Shown here: positions 51,710 through 60,163 of the stretch, piece after piece
Position numbering within the stretch: the stretch's first letter is position 1
How the letters are laid out: each line of letters starts with the position of its first letter
Source of the DNA: Pseudomonas graminis
GTDB taxonomy: Bacteria > Pseudomonadota > Gammaproteobacteria > Pseudomonadales > Pseudomonadaceae
Length of the DNA: 64,000 bases
Direction: 5' to 3'
Assembly: GCF_900111735.1 (NCBI RefSeq)
Contig: NZ_FOHW01000009.1
Coordinates: 62,001 to 126,000 of the forward strand
Notes under the pieces: model-generated
What the model saw: the letters and a program-made list of their open reading frames with translations, nothing else
What the model was told of the DNA's origin: nothing
Database searches by the model: none
Translations under genes and position numbers: made by a program

Positions 51710-52732
51710 GTGGAGTTCATTTTCGATTACGCCAGCTTCCTGGCAAAAACCGTCACCATCGTGATCGCGATCATTGTGGTGCTGGTGGTCGTTGGCTCGA
51801 TGCGCGGTCGTGGGCGCCGCGGCGCAGGCGGTCAGTTGCACGTCACCAAGCTCAATGACTTCTACAAAGGGCTGCGTGATCGCCTCGAAGGCTCGCTGCT
51901 GGACAAGGCCCGGCTCAAGGCGCTGCGCAAATCCCAGGCCAAGGAACTGAAGAAGGACAAGAAGTCCACCGAGGTCAAGCCGCGTGTCTACGTGCTGGAC
52001 TTCGACGGCGACATCAAGGCATCGGCCACCGAGAACATGCGCAATGAGATCACCGCGCTGCTGACCCTCGCTACCCCCAAGGATGAAGTGGTGCTGCGCC
52101 TCGAAAGCGGCGGCGGCATGGTGCACAGCTACGGTCTGGCGTCCTCGCAACTGGCGCGGATTCGGCAGGCGGGCATTCCGCTGACCATCTGCATCGACAA
52201 GGTCGCGGCCAGCGGCGGCTACATGATGGCGTGCATCGGTACCCGGATCATCAGTGCACCGTTCGCAATCCTGGGATCCATCGGCGTGGTGGCCCAGCTG
52301 CCCAACGTCAATCGCCTGCTGAAGAAGCACGACATTGACTTCGAAGTGCTGACCGCCGGCGAGTACAAGCGCACGCTGACGGTGTTTGGCGAGAACACCG
52401 AGAAGGGCCGTGAGAAATTCCAGGAGGATCTGGACATCACCCACGAGCTGTTCAAGAACTTCGTCGCCAGCTACCGACCGCAGCTGCAGATCGACGAAGT
52501 CGCCACCGGCGAGATCTGGCTGGGCATCGCGGCCAAGGACAAGCAACTGGTGGATGAGCTGAAGACCAGCGATGAATACCTGTCGGAGAAAGCCAAGACC
52601 GCCGAGGTGTTCCATCTGCATTACGCCGAACGCAAAAGCCTGCAGCAGCGCGTCGGTATCGCCGCGAGCACGTCGGTAGACCACTTGGTGACCGGGTGGT
52701 GGGGCAAGCTGACGCAGCAGCGGTTTTGGTAG
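51710..52732 (+). CDS. sohB: SohB, inner-membrane S49-family serine protease
   Basis: 340 aa from a GTG at 51710 with AAGGAG upstream. One N-terminal transmembrane helix (about 11-31, TVTIVIAIIVVLVVVG) and a basic linker precede the protease domain. The Ser/Lys dyad is visible: Ser168 in VAASGGYMMA and Lys220 in GEYKRTL, matching the spacing in E. coli SohB. The enzyme is thought to act in the periplasm; its natural substrate is unknown. Single gene followed by a family C REP pair and a bidirectional terminator. Confidence 0.94.
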   Translation: MEFIFDYASFLAKTVTIVIAIIVVLVVVGSMRGRGRRGAGGQLHVTKLNDFYKGLRDRLEGSLLDKARLKALRKSQAKELKKDKKSTEVKPRVYVLDFDGDIKASATENMRNEITALLTLATPKDEVVLRLESGGGMVHSYGLASSQLARIRQAGIPLTICIDKVAASGGYMMACIGTRIISAPFAILGSIGVVAQLPNVNRLLKKHDIDFEVLTAGEYKRTLTVFGENTEKGREKFQEDLDITHELFKNFVASYRPQLQIDEVATGEIWLGIAAKDKQLVDELKTSDEYLSEKAKTAEVFHLHYAERKSLQQRVGIAASTSVDHLVTGWWGKLTQQRFW

Positions 52733-52754
52733 GTGAGCTGATGTGCATGAGTCT

Positions 52755-52886
52755 GTAGGAGCGTGGCTTGTCCCGCGATCGGTTGCGCAGCAGCCGCAAT
52801 GGCCGCAGTTTTTTGCAAAACTGACACACCGTTGACCTGATCTACTGCCGCTTCGCGGCAGATCGCGGGACAAGCCACGCTCCTAC
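52755..52886. repeat. REP inverted pair, family C
   Basis: A forward unit at 52755-52780 (GTAGGAGCGTGGCTTGTCCC) and its reverse complement at 52861-52886 flank about 80 bp. Related to family B in its GTAGGAGCG start but different afterwards. Confidence 0.85.
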
Positions 52887-52910
52887 ATGAACCGTTCACC
52901 CTCTCAATTA

Positions 52911-52946
52911 AAAAGCCCCGGCTTCTCACGAAGCCGGGGCTTTTTG
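52911..52946. terminator. Bidirectional rho-independent terminator
   Basis: AAAGCCCCGGCTT-CTCACG-AAGCCGGGGCTTT with A and T runs on the two sides. It lies between the converging sohB and DUF934 genes. Confidence 0.9.
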
Positions 52947-52982
52947 TTCAGCATCTTTTAACATGGAGTCAGCAGCAGCGAC

Positions 52983-53477
52983 TCAACGGCGACGAAACAG
53001 CGGCAGCGGCTCGTCGGTGGCCGCCTGATAGGTTACCGAGAAGTCTCTCAGACCTTCCAGCGCCTCGTACGGGTCCTTGTCGGCACGAATCGCGAACGCA
53101 TCGAATCCGCAGCGGTGCAGGTAGAACAGCTGATCGCGCAACACGTCGCCAATCGCCCGCAGCTCGCCCTTGTAACCGTAACGGTCACGCAGCAGACGCG
53201 CGTTGGAGTAGCTGCGGCCGTCGGTGAACGCCGGGAAGTTCAGGGCGATGACCTGGAACTGATCCGCGTCGTCACCGATTTCCTCGGCTTCTTCGTCGCT
53301 GTCCAGCCAGACGCCCAGGCCGCCGTCGCGTGCCTTCAATGCATGGGCATGCTCGCGCCACAGGTTCAGCGGCACGATCAGGTCGTCGCAGTTGGACAGG
53401 CTGTCGAACGTCGTGTCCTTGGGCAGCAGGTGCCAGGTCTCGTCGATGACCGCGTTGTTCTTAATGATTCGCTGCAT
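52983..53477 (-). CDS. DUF934 protein linked to sulfite reductase
   Basis: 164 aa from the ATG at 53477, behind AAGGAG and overlapping the end of cysI by 17 nt; the frame is open further upstream, but only inside cysI. DUF934 marks: LIVPLNLWREHAHAL, GVWLDSDEE, ALNFPAFTDGRSYSNARLLRDRYGYKGELRAIGDVL in successive pieces, and FYLHRCGFDAF. In pseudomonads and related bacteria this gene follows the sulfite reductase gene and is presumed to help assimilatory sulfur metabolism; its activity is unknown. Confidence 0.93.
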   Translation of the reverse strand: MQRIIKNNAVIDETWHLLPKDTTFDSLSNCDDLIVPLNLWREHAHALKARDGGLGVWLDSDEEAEEIGDDADQFQVIALNFPAFTDGRSYSNARLLRDRYGYKGELRAIGDVLRDQLFYLHRCGFDAFAIRADKDPYEALEGLRDFSVTYQAATDEPLPLFRRR

Positions 53478-55119
53478 AGACGCGCTCCTTGAAAGGGTCG
53501 ATGCCAATACGCTGGTAGGTGTCGATGAAGCGCTCGTCTTCGTTGCGTTTCTCAACGTAGACGTTGATCAGCTTCTCGATCACGTCCGGCATGACGTCCT
53601 GTGCGAACGACGGACCAAGGATCTTGCCCAGGCTGGCGTCACGGCTGGCGCTGCCACCCAGGGACACCTGGTAGAACTCTTCCCCTTTCTTGTCCACGCC
53701 GAGAATGCCGATGTGGCCAACGTGGTGGTGGCCGCAGGCGTTCATGCAACCGGAGATGTTCAGGTCCAGCTCGCCGATGTCGAACAGGTAATCGAGATCG
53801 TCGAAACGGCGCTGGATCGATTCGGCAATCGGGATCGACTTGGCGTTGGCCAGCGAGCAGAAGTCGCCACCCGGGCAGCAGATGATGTCCGTCAGCAGGC
53901 CAATGTTCGGCGTCGCGAAGCCTTGCTCGCGCAGTTCGCCCCACATCGCGAACAGTTGGCTCTGCTCGACGTCGGCCAGAATCACGTTCTGCTCGTGGGA
54001 GGTGCGCAGCTGACCGAAGCTGTATGTGTCGGCGAGGTCGGCGATGCCGTCCAGTTGCTTGTCGGTGAGATCCCCGGGCGCAACGCCGGTGGGTTTCAGC
54101 GACAGCGTTACCGCGGCGTAGCCCGGCTTTTTGTGGGCCAGGACGTTGCGCGAGCGCCAGCGGGCGAAACCCGGATGCTGTTGATCCAGCTGAGCCAGTT
54201 CGGCGCTGTAATCGGTCAGCGCCTTGTAGTCCGGGTCGACGAAGTGCTTGGCGACGCGATGCACTTCGGCCTCGGTCAGCGTGGTCTGGCCGCCGCGCAG
54301 GTGCGCCATTTCGGCCTCGACCTTCTCGGCGAACACTTCAGGCGTCAGCGCCTTGACCAGAATCTTGATGCGCGCCTTGTACTTGTTGTCGCGACGGCCG
54401 TAGCGGTTGTACACCCGCAGGATCGCGTCGAGGTAGCTCAACAGGTCCTGCCACGGCAGAAACTCATTGATGAACGCGCCAACTACCGGCGTGCGGCCAA
54501 GACCACCGCCGACCAGCACGCGGAAGCCCAGCTCACCAGCTGCATTCTTCACCGGCTCCAGGCCGATGTCGTGGACTTCGATGGCGGCGCGGTCGGACGT
54601 CGAGCCATTGATCGCGATCTTGAACTTGCGCGGCAGGTAGGCGAATTCCGGGTGGAACGTCGTCCACTGGCGGACGATTTCACACCAGGGGCGCGGGTCT
54701 ACCAGTTCATCGGCAGCGACGCCGGCGAACTGGTCCGTGGTGACGTTGCGCAGGCAGTTGCCGCTGGTCTGGATCGCGTGCATCTGCACGGTGGCCAGCT
54801 CGGCGAGAATGTCGGGGATGTCTTCGAGTGCCGGCCAGTTGAACTGCACGTTCTGGCGGGTACTGATGTGCGCGTAGCCCTTGTCGTAATCGCGGGCGAT
54901 CTTCGCCAGCATGCGGGCCTGGCGCGAAGTCAGCTGGCCGTAGGGCACAGCGACGCGCAGCATCGGGGCGAAGCGTTGGATGTAGAGGCCGTTTTGCAGG
55001 CGAAGCGGGCGGAACTCTTCTTCGCTGAGCTCGCCGGCCAGATAGCGGCGGGTCTGGTCGCGGAACTGCTTGACGCGGTCCTCGACGATCCGCTGATCGT
55101 ACTCGTCGTATACGTACAT
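53461..55119 (-). CDS. cysI: Assimilatory sulfite reductase hemoprotein (CysI type)
   Basis: 552 aa from the ATG at 55119 (AGGACC upstream). The enzyme reduces sulfite to sulfide with six electrons, using a siroheme and a 4Fe-4S cluster in the cytoplasm. The cluster ligands lie in CCPGGDFCSLANAKS (near 413-420) and ISGCMNACGHHH (near 457-462). The two ferrite-like half repeats are present (YAHISTRQNVQFNW; FGQLRTSHEQNVIL). No separate flavoprotein subunit gene is adjacent, so electrons probably come from another reductase. Its stop overlaps the DUF934 gene. Confidence 0.94.
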   Translation of the reverse strand: MYVYDEYDQRIVEDRVKQFRDQTRRYLAGELSEEEFRPLRLQNGLYIQRFAPMLRVAVPYGQLTSRQARMLAKIARDYDKGYAHISTRQNVQFNWPALEDIPDILAELATVQMHAIQTSGNCLRNVTTDQFAGVAADELVDPRPWCEIVRQWTTFHPEFAYLPRKFKIAINGSTSDRAAIEVHDIGLEPVKNAAGELGFRVLVGGGLGRTPVVGAFINEFLPWQDLLSYLDAILRVYNRYGRRDNKYKARIKILVKALTPEVFAEKVEAEMAHLRGGQTTLTEAEVHRVAKHFVDPDYKALTDYSAELAQLDQQHPGFARWRSRNVLAHKKPGYAAVTLSLKPTGVAPGDLTDKQLDGIADLADTYSFGQLRTSHEQNVILADVEQSQLFAMWGELREQGFATPNIGLLTDIICCPGGDFCSLANAKSIPIAESIQRRFDDLDYLFDIGELDLNISGCMNACGHHHVGHIGILGVDKKGEEFYQVSLGGSASRDASLGKILGPSFAQDVMPDVIEKLINVYVEKRNEDERFIDTYQRIGIDPFKERVYAANH

Positions 55120-55444
55120 GGTGGTCCTGTTCTCAGGCGGTTCACTGCTGCTGGGCCAGCCGGAAAGGCGATGCATTGTCGTCTGCTTTCGGGCTACCGA
55201 ACAAATCTGCGCGCACGGCCGCGCACTCCTTGCGGAGCCGGGGGAGGTTACCAGTTTGCAGATATGCGCAAAAGTGATGTTTGAGTATATGCACAGAACC
55301 AAAAGTACTAAGCAGTACGTCGGCCTGGCATAACCTCACTTGTGATAAGGGGATGGTTCGACTTTACTCTGGTGATGGCTGACGGCGCCTGTCGTTGGTC
55401 CGTGAGTTTTGCGATCACCCATAAAACAGACAAAAGGCGATGCA
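55120..55444. other. Divergent intergenic region between cysI and a small gene
   Basis: 325 bp with no further gene. A TATACT-like -10 box reading towards cysI lies at 55284-55289, without a good -35 box, as is common at activator-dependent promoters. Nothing else firm. Confidence 0.4.
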
Positions 55445-55558
55445 ATGCGTAATCACCCGAAAGTTGCCAAATCCGATAGCCATGTGGATGCATGGGCCAT
55501 TTTGTTCATTGTTGTATTAGTGGTGGGGGCGGTGGTGTTTTGGGTGACTCACCAGTAG
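55445..55558 (+). CDS. Small single-span membrane protein, 37 aa
   Basis: The frame from the ATG at 55445 begins MRNHPKVAKSDSHVDAW and continues as one hydrophobic helix (about residues 18-34), ending WVTHQ. AAAAGGCG lies 6-8 nt upstream, a fair ribosome site. The basic N terminus predicts an N-in orientation in the inner membrane. It stands alone between cysI and a long repeat. Function unknown. Confidence 0.6.
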   Translation: MRNHPKVAKSDSHVDAWAILFIVVLVVGAVVFWVTHQ

Positions 55559-55572
55559 GGCTGTTGGGTTTG

Positions 55573-55789
55573 GGTCGAAGATCAAGATCCTTGAGATCAA
55601 GGGCGTCTGTCTTAGGGCAGACTGCTTCGCCTTCGGCGACTTGCTTTTGAAAAGTCGAAAGTCGCACCCTCCAAAAGTAAGCAAAAGTGCCTGCTCCTGG
55701 TTTGGCCGCTCGTTCCTCGGGGTCCGTTCACTCCGGTCTCGCTCCGTGGGCACGCTGAGATCCGCCATCCATGGCGGGGGGTGTCGTCA
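55573..55789 (+). repeat. Long dispersed repeat, copy 3 (partial)
   Basis: Shares the start (GATCAAGGGCGTCTG and its hairpin), the TTCGCCTTCGGCGA block, the CTCCTGGTTTGG block and CACTCCGGTCTCGCTCCGTG with 10990-11238, then ends early at the 3' end of the tssA gene of the second T6SS cluster. The middle differs. Confidence 0.8.
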
Positions 55790-56887
55790 GCCCTTCGGCT
55801 CTTTGGTGCCCAGCACGTCGCGAATGCTGTCGACGACATTGCTGTCTTTGATGACGTCGTTAAGCCAGCCTTCCAGGGGCATGTTGCCCCATTTGATCGC
55901 GCGTTCGATCAGGTAGGGCACCGGGCTTTGCGGCTCGGTCTGTTTGAAGAACTGGGCGACGCCGGCGAGCATGGTGAAGGCTTCGTCGCGGGTCAGCGGG
56001 GTGGTGCGCAGGGGGGCCGACGCGGTGTCTTTCACGGTGATGGTCATGGCAGGCCCCGCAGCGGGTTGATCGGCTGTTTCGGCGACAGGCTCGACGGTCG
56101 GTTGGGCAGGCGCCGGATTGATTTCCACGCCACGGTCCTTGAGCAGTTTTTCCGCCAGTTGCGCGGCGCGGGAAAGGATCTCGCTCAGGCCGGCGAAGCT
56201 TGGCGCCTCAACACCAAACAGACGATCCGCCGTGGCTTGCAACTGCCGGCAAGCCTGCAGGCTGTCGGTGATTTCCGAGGCCTTGCGCAGGAAGTGCTCG
56301 GTGTCGGTCAGTACCACGGAACGCTGGAAGACTTCCGCGTTGATCTTGCCTTCGTCCAGGGCGATGCGCATGGCCTGGGGGTTTTGCAGGGCGAGGTTCT
56401 CGATGTGCCGGGACTCGTCGTAGCGCAGCAGGCCGAACTGATCGCCCTGGGTGATCGGCAGCCCGCCCACCACGTCGGCCAGGGTAGTCTTCAGCCAGGC
56501 CAGGCGTGCGGCGCGTTCTTCCAGGCCTTCGTCCAGCGCCGGATACAGATCATCCCAGAAGCGCTCAAGAATCCGTTCGGCCAGGGTCAGGCCGAAGGTG
56601 ATGCCGACGAAGTGGTATTTGTGCGCCAGCGCTTCACTGAGCCAGGCGACCAGCATCAGATCCTTGCTCTGCTGAGCAAGGCCTTGTGCAGCCAGGGTGA
56701 TCGTCAGGTCCCAATCCGAAGACTTCAGATCGGTTTGCCAGTCACCCTGGGTCAAGTAATCAGGGTCCGCTCGACGAGCTTCCTTGACGTTGTCGAACAG
56801 CGTGGAAAAGCTCAGGTCTTCGCCGCTTCCTCCATTGATCGGTGCTGTCAGCTCGGTCAGTGAAAGGTCGTTGAGAAATTCAGACAT
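55787..56887 (-). CDS. tssA: TssA of the second T6SS cluster
   Basis: 366 aa from the ATG at 56887. The ImpA_N domain is clear in the first half (PINGGSGEDLSFSTLFDNVKEARRADPDYL, in pieces, and SKDLMLVAWLSEALAHKYHFVG, ERFWDDLYPALDEGLEERAARLAWL). It is shorter than the TssA at 21594 and of the HSI-I kind. A Pro/Ala/Val-rich linker (about 270-300) leads to a C-terminal helical domain. Last gene of the leftward cluster, behind a terminator-like structure after hcp; a long repeat touches its 3' end. Confidence 0.9.
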   Translation of the reverse strand: MSEFLNDLSLTELTAPINGGSGEDLSFSTLFDNVKEARRADPDYLTQGDWQTDLKSSDWDLTITLAAQGLAQQSKDLMLVAWLSEALAHKYHFVGITFGLTLAERILERFWDDLYPALDEGLEERAARLAWLKTTLADVVGGLPITQGDQFGLLRYDESRHIENLALQNPQAMRIALDEGKINAEVFQRSVVLTDTEHFLRKASEITDSLQACRQLQATADRLFGVEAPSFAGLSEILSRAAQLAEKLLKDRGVEINPAPAQPTVEPVAETADQPAAGPAMTITVKDTASAPLRTTPLTRDEAFTMLAGVAQFFKQTEPQSPVPYLIERAIKWGNMPLEGWLNDVIKDSNVVDSIRDVLGTKEPKG

Positions 56888-56902
56888 GGTCAACTCGGGA
56901 TA

Positions 56903-56942
56903 AGAAAAAAGAACACCGCGCCCATCCAGCCGGCACGGTGTT
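56903..56942 (-). terminator. Terminator-like hairpin between hcp and tssA
   Basis: Read leftwards: AACACCG, an 18-20 nt partly paired loop, CGGTGTT, then CTTTTTTCTT. It ends about 15 bp before the tssA ATG, so tssA can only be read by transcripts that pass it. Confidence 0.75.
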
Positions 56943-56947
56943 GAATA

Positions 56948-56974
56948 CGGCCCGCTGCACCAGGCAGCGGGCCG
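56948..56974 (-). terminator. Strong hairpin just after hcp
   Basis: CGGCCCGCTG-CACCAGG-CAGCGGGCCG, perfect 10-bp arms, 14 bp after the hcp stop. No T run; it may protect the hcp message from 3' decay, with termination at the next hairpin. Confidence 0.6.
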
Positions 56975-56988
56975 TTGTGACTACTCGA

Positions 56989-57507
56989 TCAAGCGAAAAC
57001 CTTGTTGGCCGTGCGGTCCCAACCACCGGTGACGTTACCGCCACCCTGGCCATCGGCACGGCTCTGCTGGGTGTAAGTGGTCTTGATGCGAGCGAAGTTG
57101 AAGCTGATTTCTTCGATCGGCAGGTCGCTGACGGCTTTGTCTTCGCCATCCTGACTGCCACCGGCAACGGCCTTGACCGACGACACCACAACCTCTTCCA
57201 GGTTGATAGTCAGGTAGGTCAGCTTGTCGCCGCCGGCACGGTTGACGTTCAGCTGGATCTTGGCGATGTGAGTGCCTTTGCAGCACGCTTCGAACAGCTT
57301 CGCCGAGGCCTTGTCGACCGCTTTGCGGATGCTGAAATCGCTCAGTGCAACGCGCTCGGAGGACGCACCGCCTGAAGAGCTGGCAGTCGCCGACGTCGCT
57401 TGGGTGGCGCCGTACTCGTAGCCGAGTACTTCAATCCAGTCCTTGTGCTTGTCATCCAGAACTTCGCCTGGAATGCCGTCGATCTGAATATATGCGTCAA
57501 ATGCCAT
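56989..57507 (-). CDS. hcp: Hcp, tube protein of the second T6SS cluster
   Basis: 172 aa. It opens MAFDAYIQIDGIPGEVLDDKH, the Hcp1-like start, and continues with IEVLGYEYGATQ, KASAKLFEACCKGTHIAKIQL and ISFNFARIKTTYTQQ. It differs strongly from the HcpA-type protein at 20404, so the two T6SS use separate tubes. AAGGAGAATC precedes the ATG. It lies 160 bp after the TssM-OmpA hybrid gene and is flanked by hairpins on both sides. Confidence 0.95.
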   Translation of the reverse strand: MAFDAYIQIDGIPGEVLDDKHKDWIEVLGYEYGATQATSATASSSGGASSERVALSDFSIRKAVDKASAKLFEACCKGTHIAKIQLNVNRAGGDKLTYLTINLEEVVVSSVKAVAGGSQDGEDKAVSDLPIEEISFNFARIKTTYTQQSRADGQGGGNVTGGWDRTANKVFA

Positions 57508-57609
57508 TTCTTGATTCTCCTTACTTACATGTTGGGGCTAGCCGTCCAGCGGCCAGGTCACGCCCCTTGATTTGACCCCTCTGAACATTCAAAGGGATCG
57601 GTTGCCGCT

Positions 57610-57639
57610 GCCCGGGCCTTCGTACAACAGGGCCCGGGC
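57610..57639 (-). other. Strong hairpin in the leader of hcp
   Basis: GCCCGGGCC-(12 nt)-GGCCCGGGC, 9-bp all-GC arms, between the TssM-OmpA hybrid gene and hcp. There is no T run. It may be a processing or stability element at the 5' side of the hcp message. Confidence 0.55.
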
Positions 57640-57667
57640 GCCGGGTTCTTCAGGTGCCTGCGCGCAA

Positions 57668-60163
57668 TCAGTTAAGCGCACGCACCTCGATTTCTACGCG
57701 CCGGTTAGGTTCAAGGCACTGGATCAGCTGCGCACGCGGCTGCTGCATGTCGCACTTGACCAGCGGCTTCTCGCTGCCTTCGCCCACGGCTTCCACCAGC
57801 TCGGCGGGCACGCCCTTGCCGACCAGATAGGTCTTGATGGTTTGCGCCCGCTGCCTGGACACCTGCAGGTTGCCCTGGCGATCGCCAAGCTGGTCGGCGT
57901 GACCGGCGATGATGATCTTGCCGATGTTCGGCGTGCTCAGCAGCTTGCCGGCGATGGCGCTCAGCTGACCCTGACCCTCGGTTTTCAGGCTCTGGAAATC
58001 GGCACGGCCGAAAGCAAACAGGGTGTCCGATTCCAGGGTGATGGTCTCGATGGAGCGCAGCGATTGCGAGAGCAGGCTGTTGATGTAATTGCGCGAACTC
58101 GACGTCAGGAACGCGTTGTCGAGAATCCTCGGCACGTCGGGTTCGTGGATCTGGTCGCTGTAGAAATTGACCTGGCGGCTGGCGAGCTCGTAGTCCGTGC
58201 CCGAATTCGTCGCAGCGCCGGCAGCGCCGATGGTTTTGCCGGTCTGCTTGGCGATGGCCGGGTACCAATAGTCAGGGATCTTCGCCTTGAGGAAGGCCGG
58301 ATCGGCTTTTTCCCGTTGGGAGCGCGAGAGCTGAACGTAAGTCTCCAGCGTCGCCTTGCCGAAGTCGGCAATGGACTGCGCGCGGTTGTCGTTGGGCAGC
58401 GCGCGCGGCTCGACACTGTCAACGCCGGTCACCGGCATCAGGTCTTTGGCGTTGCGCTGGTAGACCTTGATCGTGGTCAGCAGGTACAGCGAGCGGGTGA
58501 GGTTGTCGGCGGTCGGCTTGAGCATGACCGTTTCCAGTCGGTTGAAATAACGCGCACGCACCAGCGGCTCGACGTTATAACCCTGATAGAGGCCCAGACG
58601 GAGGCGCAGCGGCACACCCTGATCATGGTGTCGCGCGTAGTAGTCGGCGGTCCCGATGCGCAGACGGTCAAGGGTTTGCCAGTCGGTGTACTGCCCCGGC
58701 GTGCCATCGTCCCGGGCCGCAGCGGCGGTCAGTTCAGACGACAGCGTCTGGATCTCGGTCTTGTTGTTCCAGAACGACCAGCCCCATACGCCGCACAGCA
58801 GCAGCGCAATCAGGCTGGCGCCGCCAATCCAGGCGGCCTTGCGACGGCGTTCGCGGACATTGCTGGTGTACAGCGCCACCAGATGCTGATCGGGGATGAT
58901 CACCTTGCGGAACAGGCTGTTGATGAACAGCGGCTGCGGCTGGGCGTGACCGATGGCGGCGGCTTGTTCGGCTTCGAGGGAGAAGCGCTCGCTGACCTGA
59001 CGGGTATGGCCACCCAGCTCCGGCGCGTCGGCATCCAGCGCGCTGGTAAAGTAGAAACCGCGCAGCAGCTCGGCGTTCTGGTAAGGATTGGCGCGCAGCA
59101 GGGCGTCGACGAACAGTTGCAGCCGAGGCTTGAGCGCGGCGAGTTCCAGGGGGAACCGGTACACCGCCGAATCCCGACGGGTGATCTGAATGTCCTGCAA
59201 CACCAATTGCTGGCTGGCGACTTCCTTCCAGTAGTTGACCAGTTCGTCCATGGCCACGCCGAAGCGCTGGGCCCAGTCGGCTTTTTCATAGTCCTTGTGG
59301 GTGAAGGTCTTGCCCATGACTTCGCCACGGGCCACTTCGTCCAGCTGGCGATAAAACGGCGCAAAGCCCGGCACCAGGTCGCACTTGGTGAACACCAGGT
59401 AAATCGGCAGGCGCACTTCCAGCAGCGAATAGGTCTCCTGAATGCGTTCACGCAGGCGCTTGGCCAGACGTTCCTGATCTTCCAGCGAGGCCTGCAGAAT
59501 GTCGTGGATGCTTACTGTCACGATCAGCCCGTTGAGCGGACGACGCTGGCGGTGCTGACGCAGCAGCTGCAGGAAGCCGCGCCATTTGCCGGCTTCTTCC
59601 TGATCGGTCATGTAGCGTCCAGCGGTGTCCAGCAGCACCGCTTCGGAGCTGAAGAACCAGTCGCAATTGCGCGTGCCGCCCAGCCCGGCGACGCGAACGC
59701 CTTCGCGTTCGGCGTAGGGGAAGTTCAGGCCGGATTGATACAGCATGGTGCTCTTGCCGGCGGCTGGCTGACCGACTACCAGATACCACGGCAGGGCGTA
59801 CAGCGCGTCTTTGGCGCGAGTGCCGCGGGGCGTGTTGCTGCGCAGGCGATCGATGCTTTGCAGCAGGCGCTCGCGCAGCAGGCTGACTTCTTCCCGGTCC
59901 GCGGGGCTTGCGTTCAGTACCGCCTGATCGGCGTCGTCGCGCAGCAGCCCTTCGAGGTTGTGCTGCCGCGAGTTGCTCCGGTAGAGAAACAGCACGTAGC
60001 CGATCGAGAGCAGCAGAAAGACCGCGATGCCGGTCAGCAGGCTGCCCAGGGAACTGAAGTCCAGCGCACGGCCCAGCCCCCAGACGATGAAGATCGTCAG
60101 GAAGAAGCACACTCCCAGAATGTAGGGTTGGTAGCGCAGCAGGTAATACTTGAGCTTGTTCAT
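57668..60163 (-). CDS. TssM-like GTPase-domain protein with C-terminal OmpA domain
   Basis: 831 aa. Two N-terminal transmembrane helices (about 14-33 and 41-60) and an IcmF/TssM-type nucleotide-binding domain come first: Walker A GQPAAGKS at 131-138, LLDTAGRYMTDQE, FTKCDLVPGF. A third helix near 435-455 leads into the periplasm. In place of the long IcmF C-terminal region, the last 140 residues form an OmpA peptidoglycan-binding domain (IIIAGHADQLGDRQGNLQVS, EPNRRVEIEV). The full TssM of this cluster is encoded two genes upstream, so this is a second, hybrid copy. It could anchor the membrane complex to the cell wall. Starts inside the tagF stop (ATGA). Confidence 0.9.
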   Translation of the reverse strand: MNKLKYYLLRYQPYILGVCFFLTIFIVWGLGRALDFSSLGSLLTGIAVFLLLSIGYVLFLYRSNSRQHNLEGLLRDDADQAVLNASPADREEVSLLRERLLQSIDRLRSNTPRGTRAKDALYALPWYLVVGQPAAGKSTMLYQSGLNFPYAEREGVRVAGLGGTRNCDWFFSSEAVLLDTAGRYMTDQEEAGKWRGFLQLLRQHRQRRPLNGLIVTVSIHDILQASLEDQERLAKRLRERIQETYSLLEVRLPIYLVFTKCDLVPGFAPFYRQLDEVARGEVMGKTFTHKDYEKADWAQRFGVAMDELVNYWKEVASQQLVLQDIQITRRDSAVYRFPLELAALKPRLQLFVDALLRANPYQNAELLRGFYFTSALDADAPELGGHTRQVSERFSLEAEQAAAIGHAQPQPLFINSLFRKVIIPDQHLVALYTSNVRERRRKAAWIGGASLIALLLCGVWGWSFWNNKTEIQTLSSELTAAAARDDGTPGQYTDWQTLDRLRIGTADYYARHHDQGVPLRLRLGLYQGYNVEPLVRARYFNRLETVMLKPTADNLTRSLYLLTTIKVYQRNAKDLMPVTGVDSVEPRALPNDNRAQSIADFGKATLETYVQLSRSQREKADPAFLKAKIPDYWYPAIAKQTGKTIGAAGAATNSGTDYELASRQVNFYSDQIHEPDVPRILDNAFLTSSSRNYINSLLSQSLRSIETITLESDTLFAFGRADFQSLKTEGQGQLSAIAGKLLSTPNIGKIIIAGHADQLGDRQGNLQVSRQRAQTIKTYLVGKGVPAELVEAVGEGSEKPLVKCDMQQPRAQLIQCLEPNRRVEIEVRALN

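Noticed and set aside
53392..55284. 630-codon plus-strand open frame opposite cysI
   Set aside because: Antisense to cysI, whose iron-sulfur ligands and length are complete.
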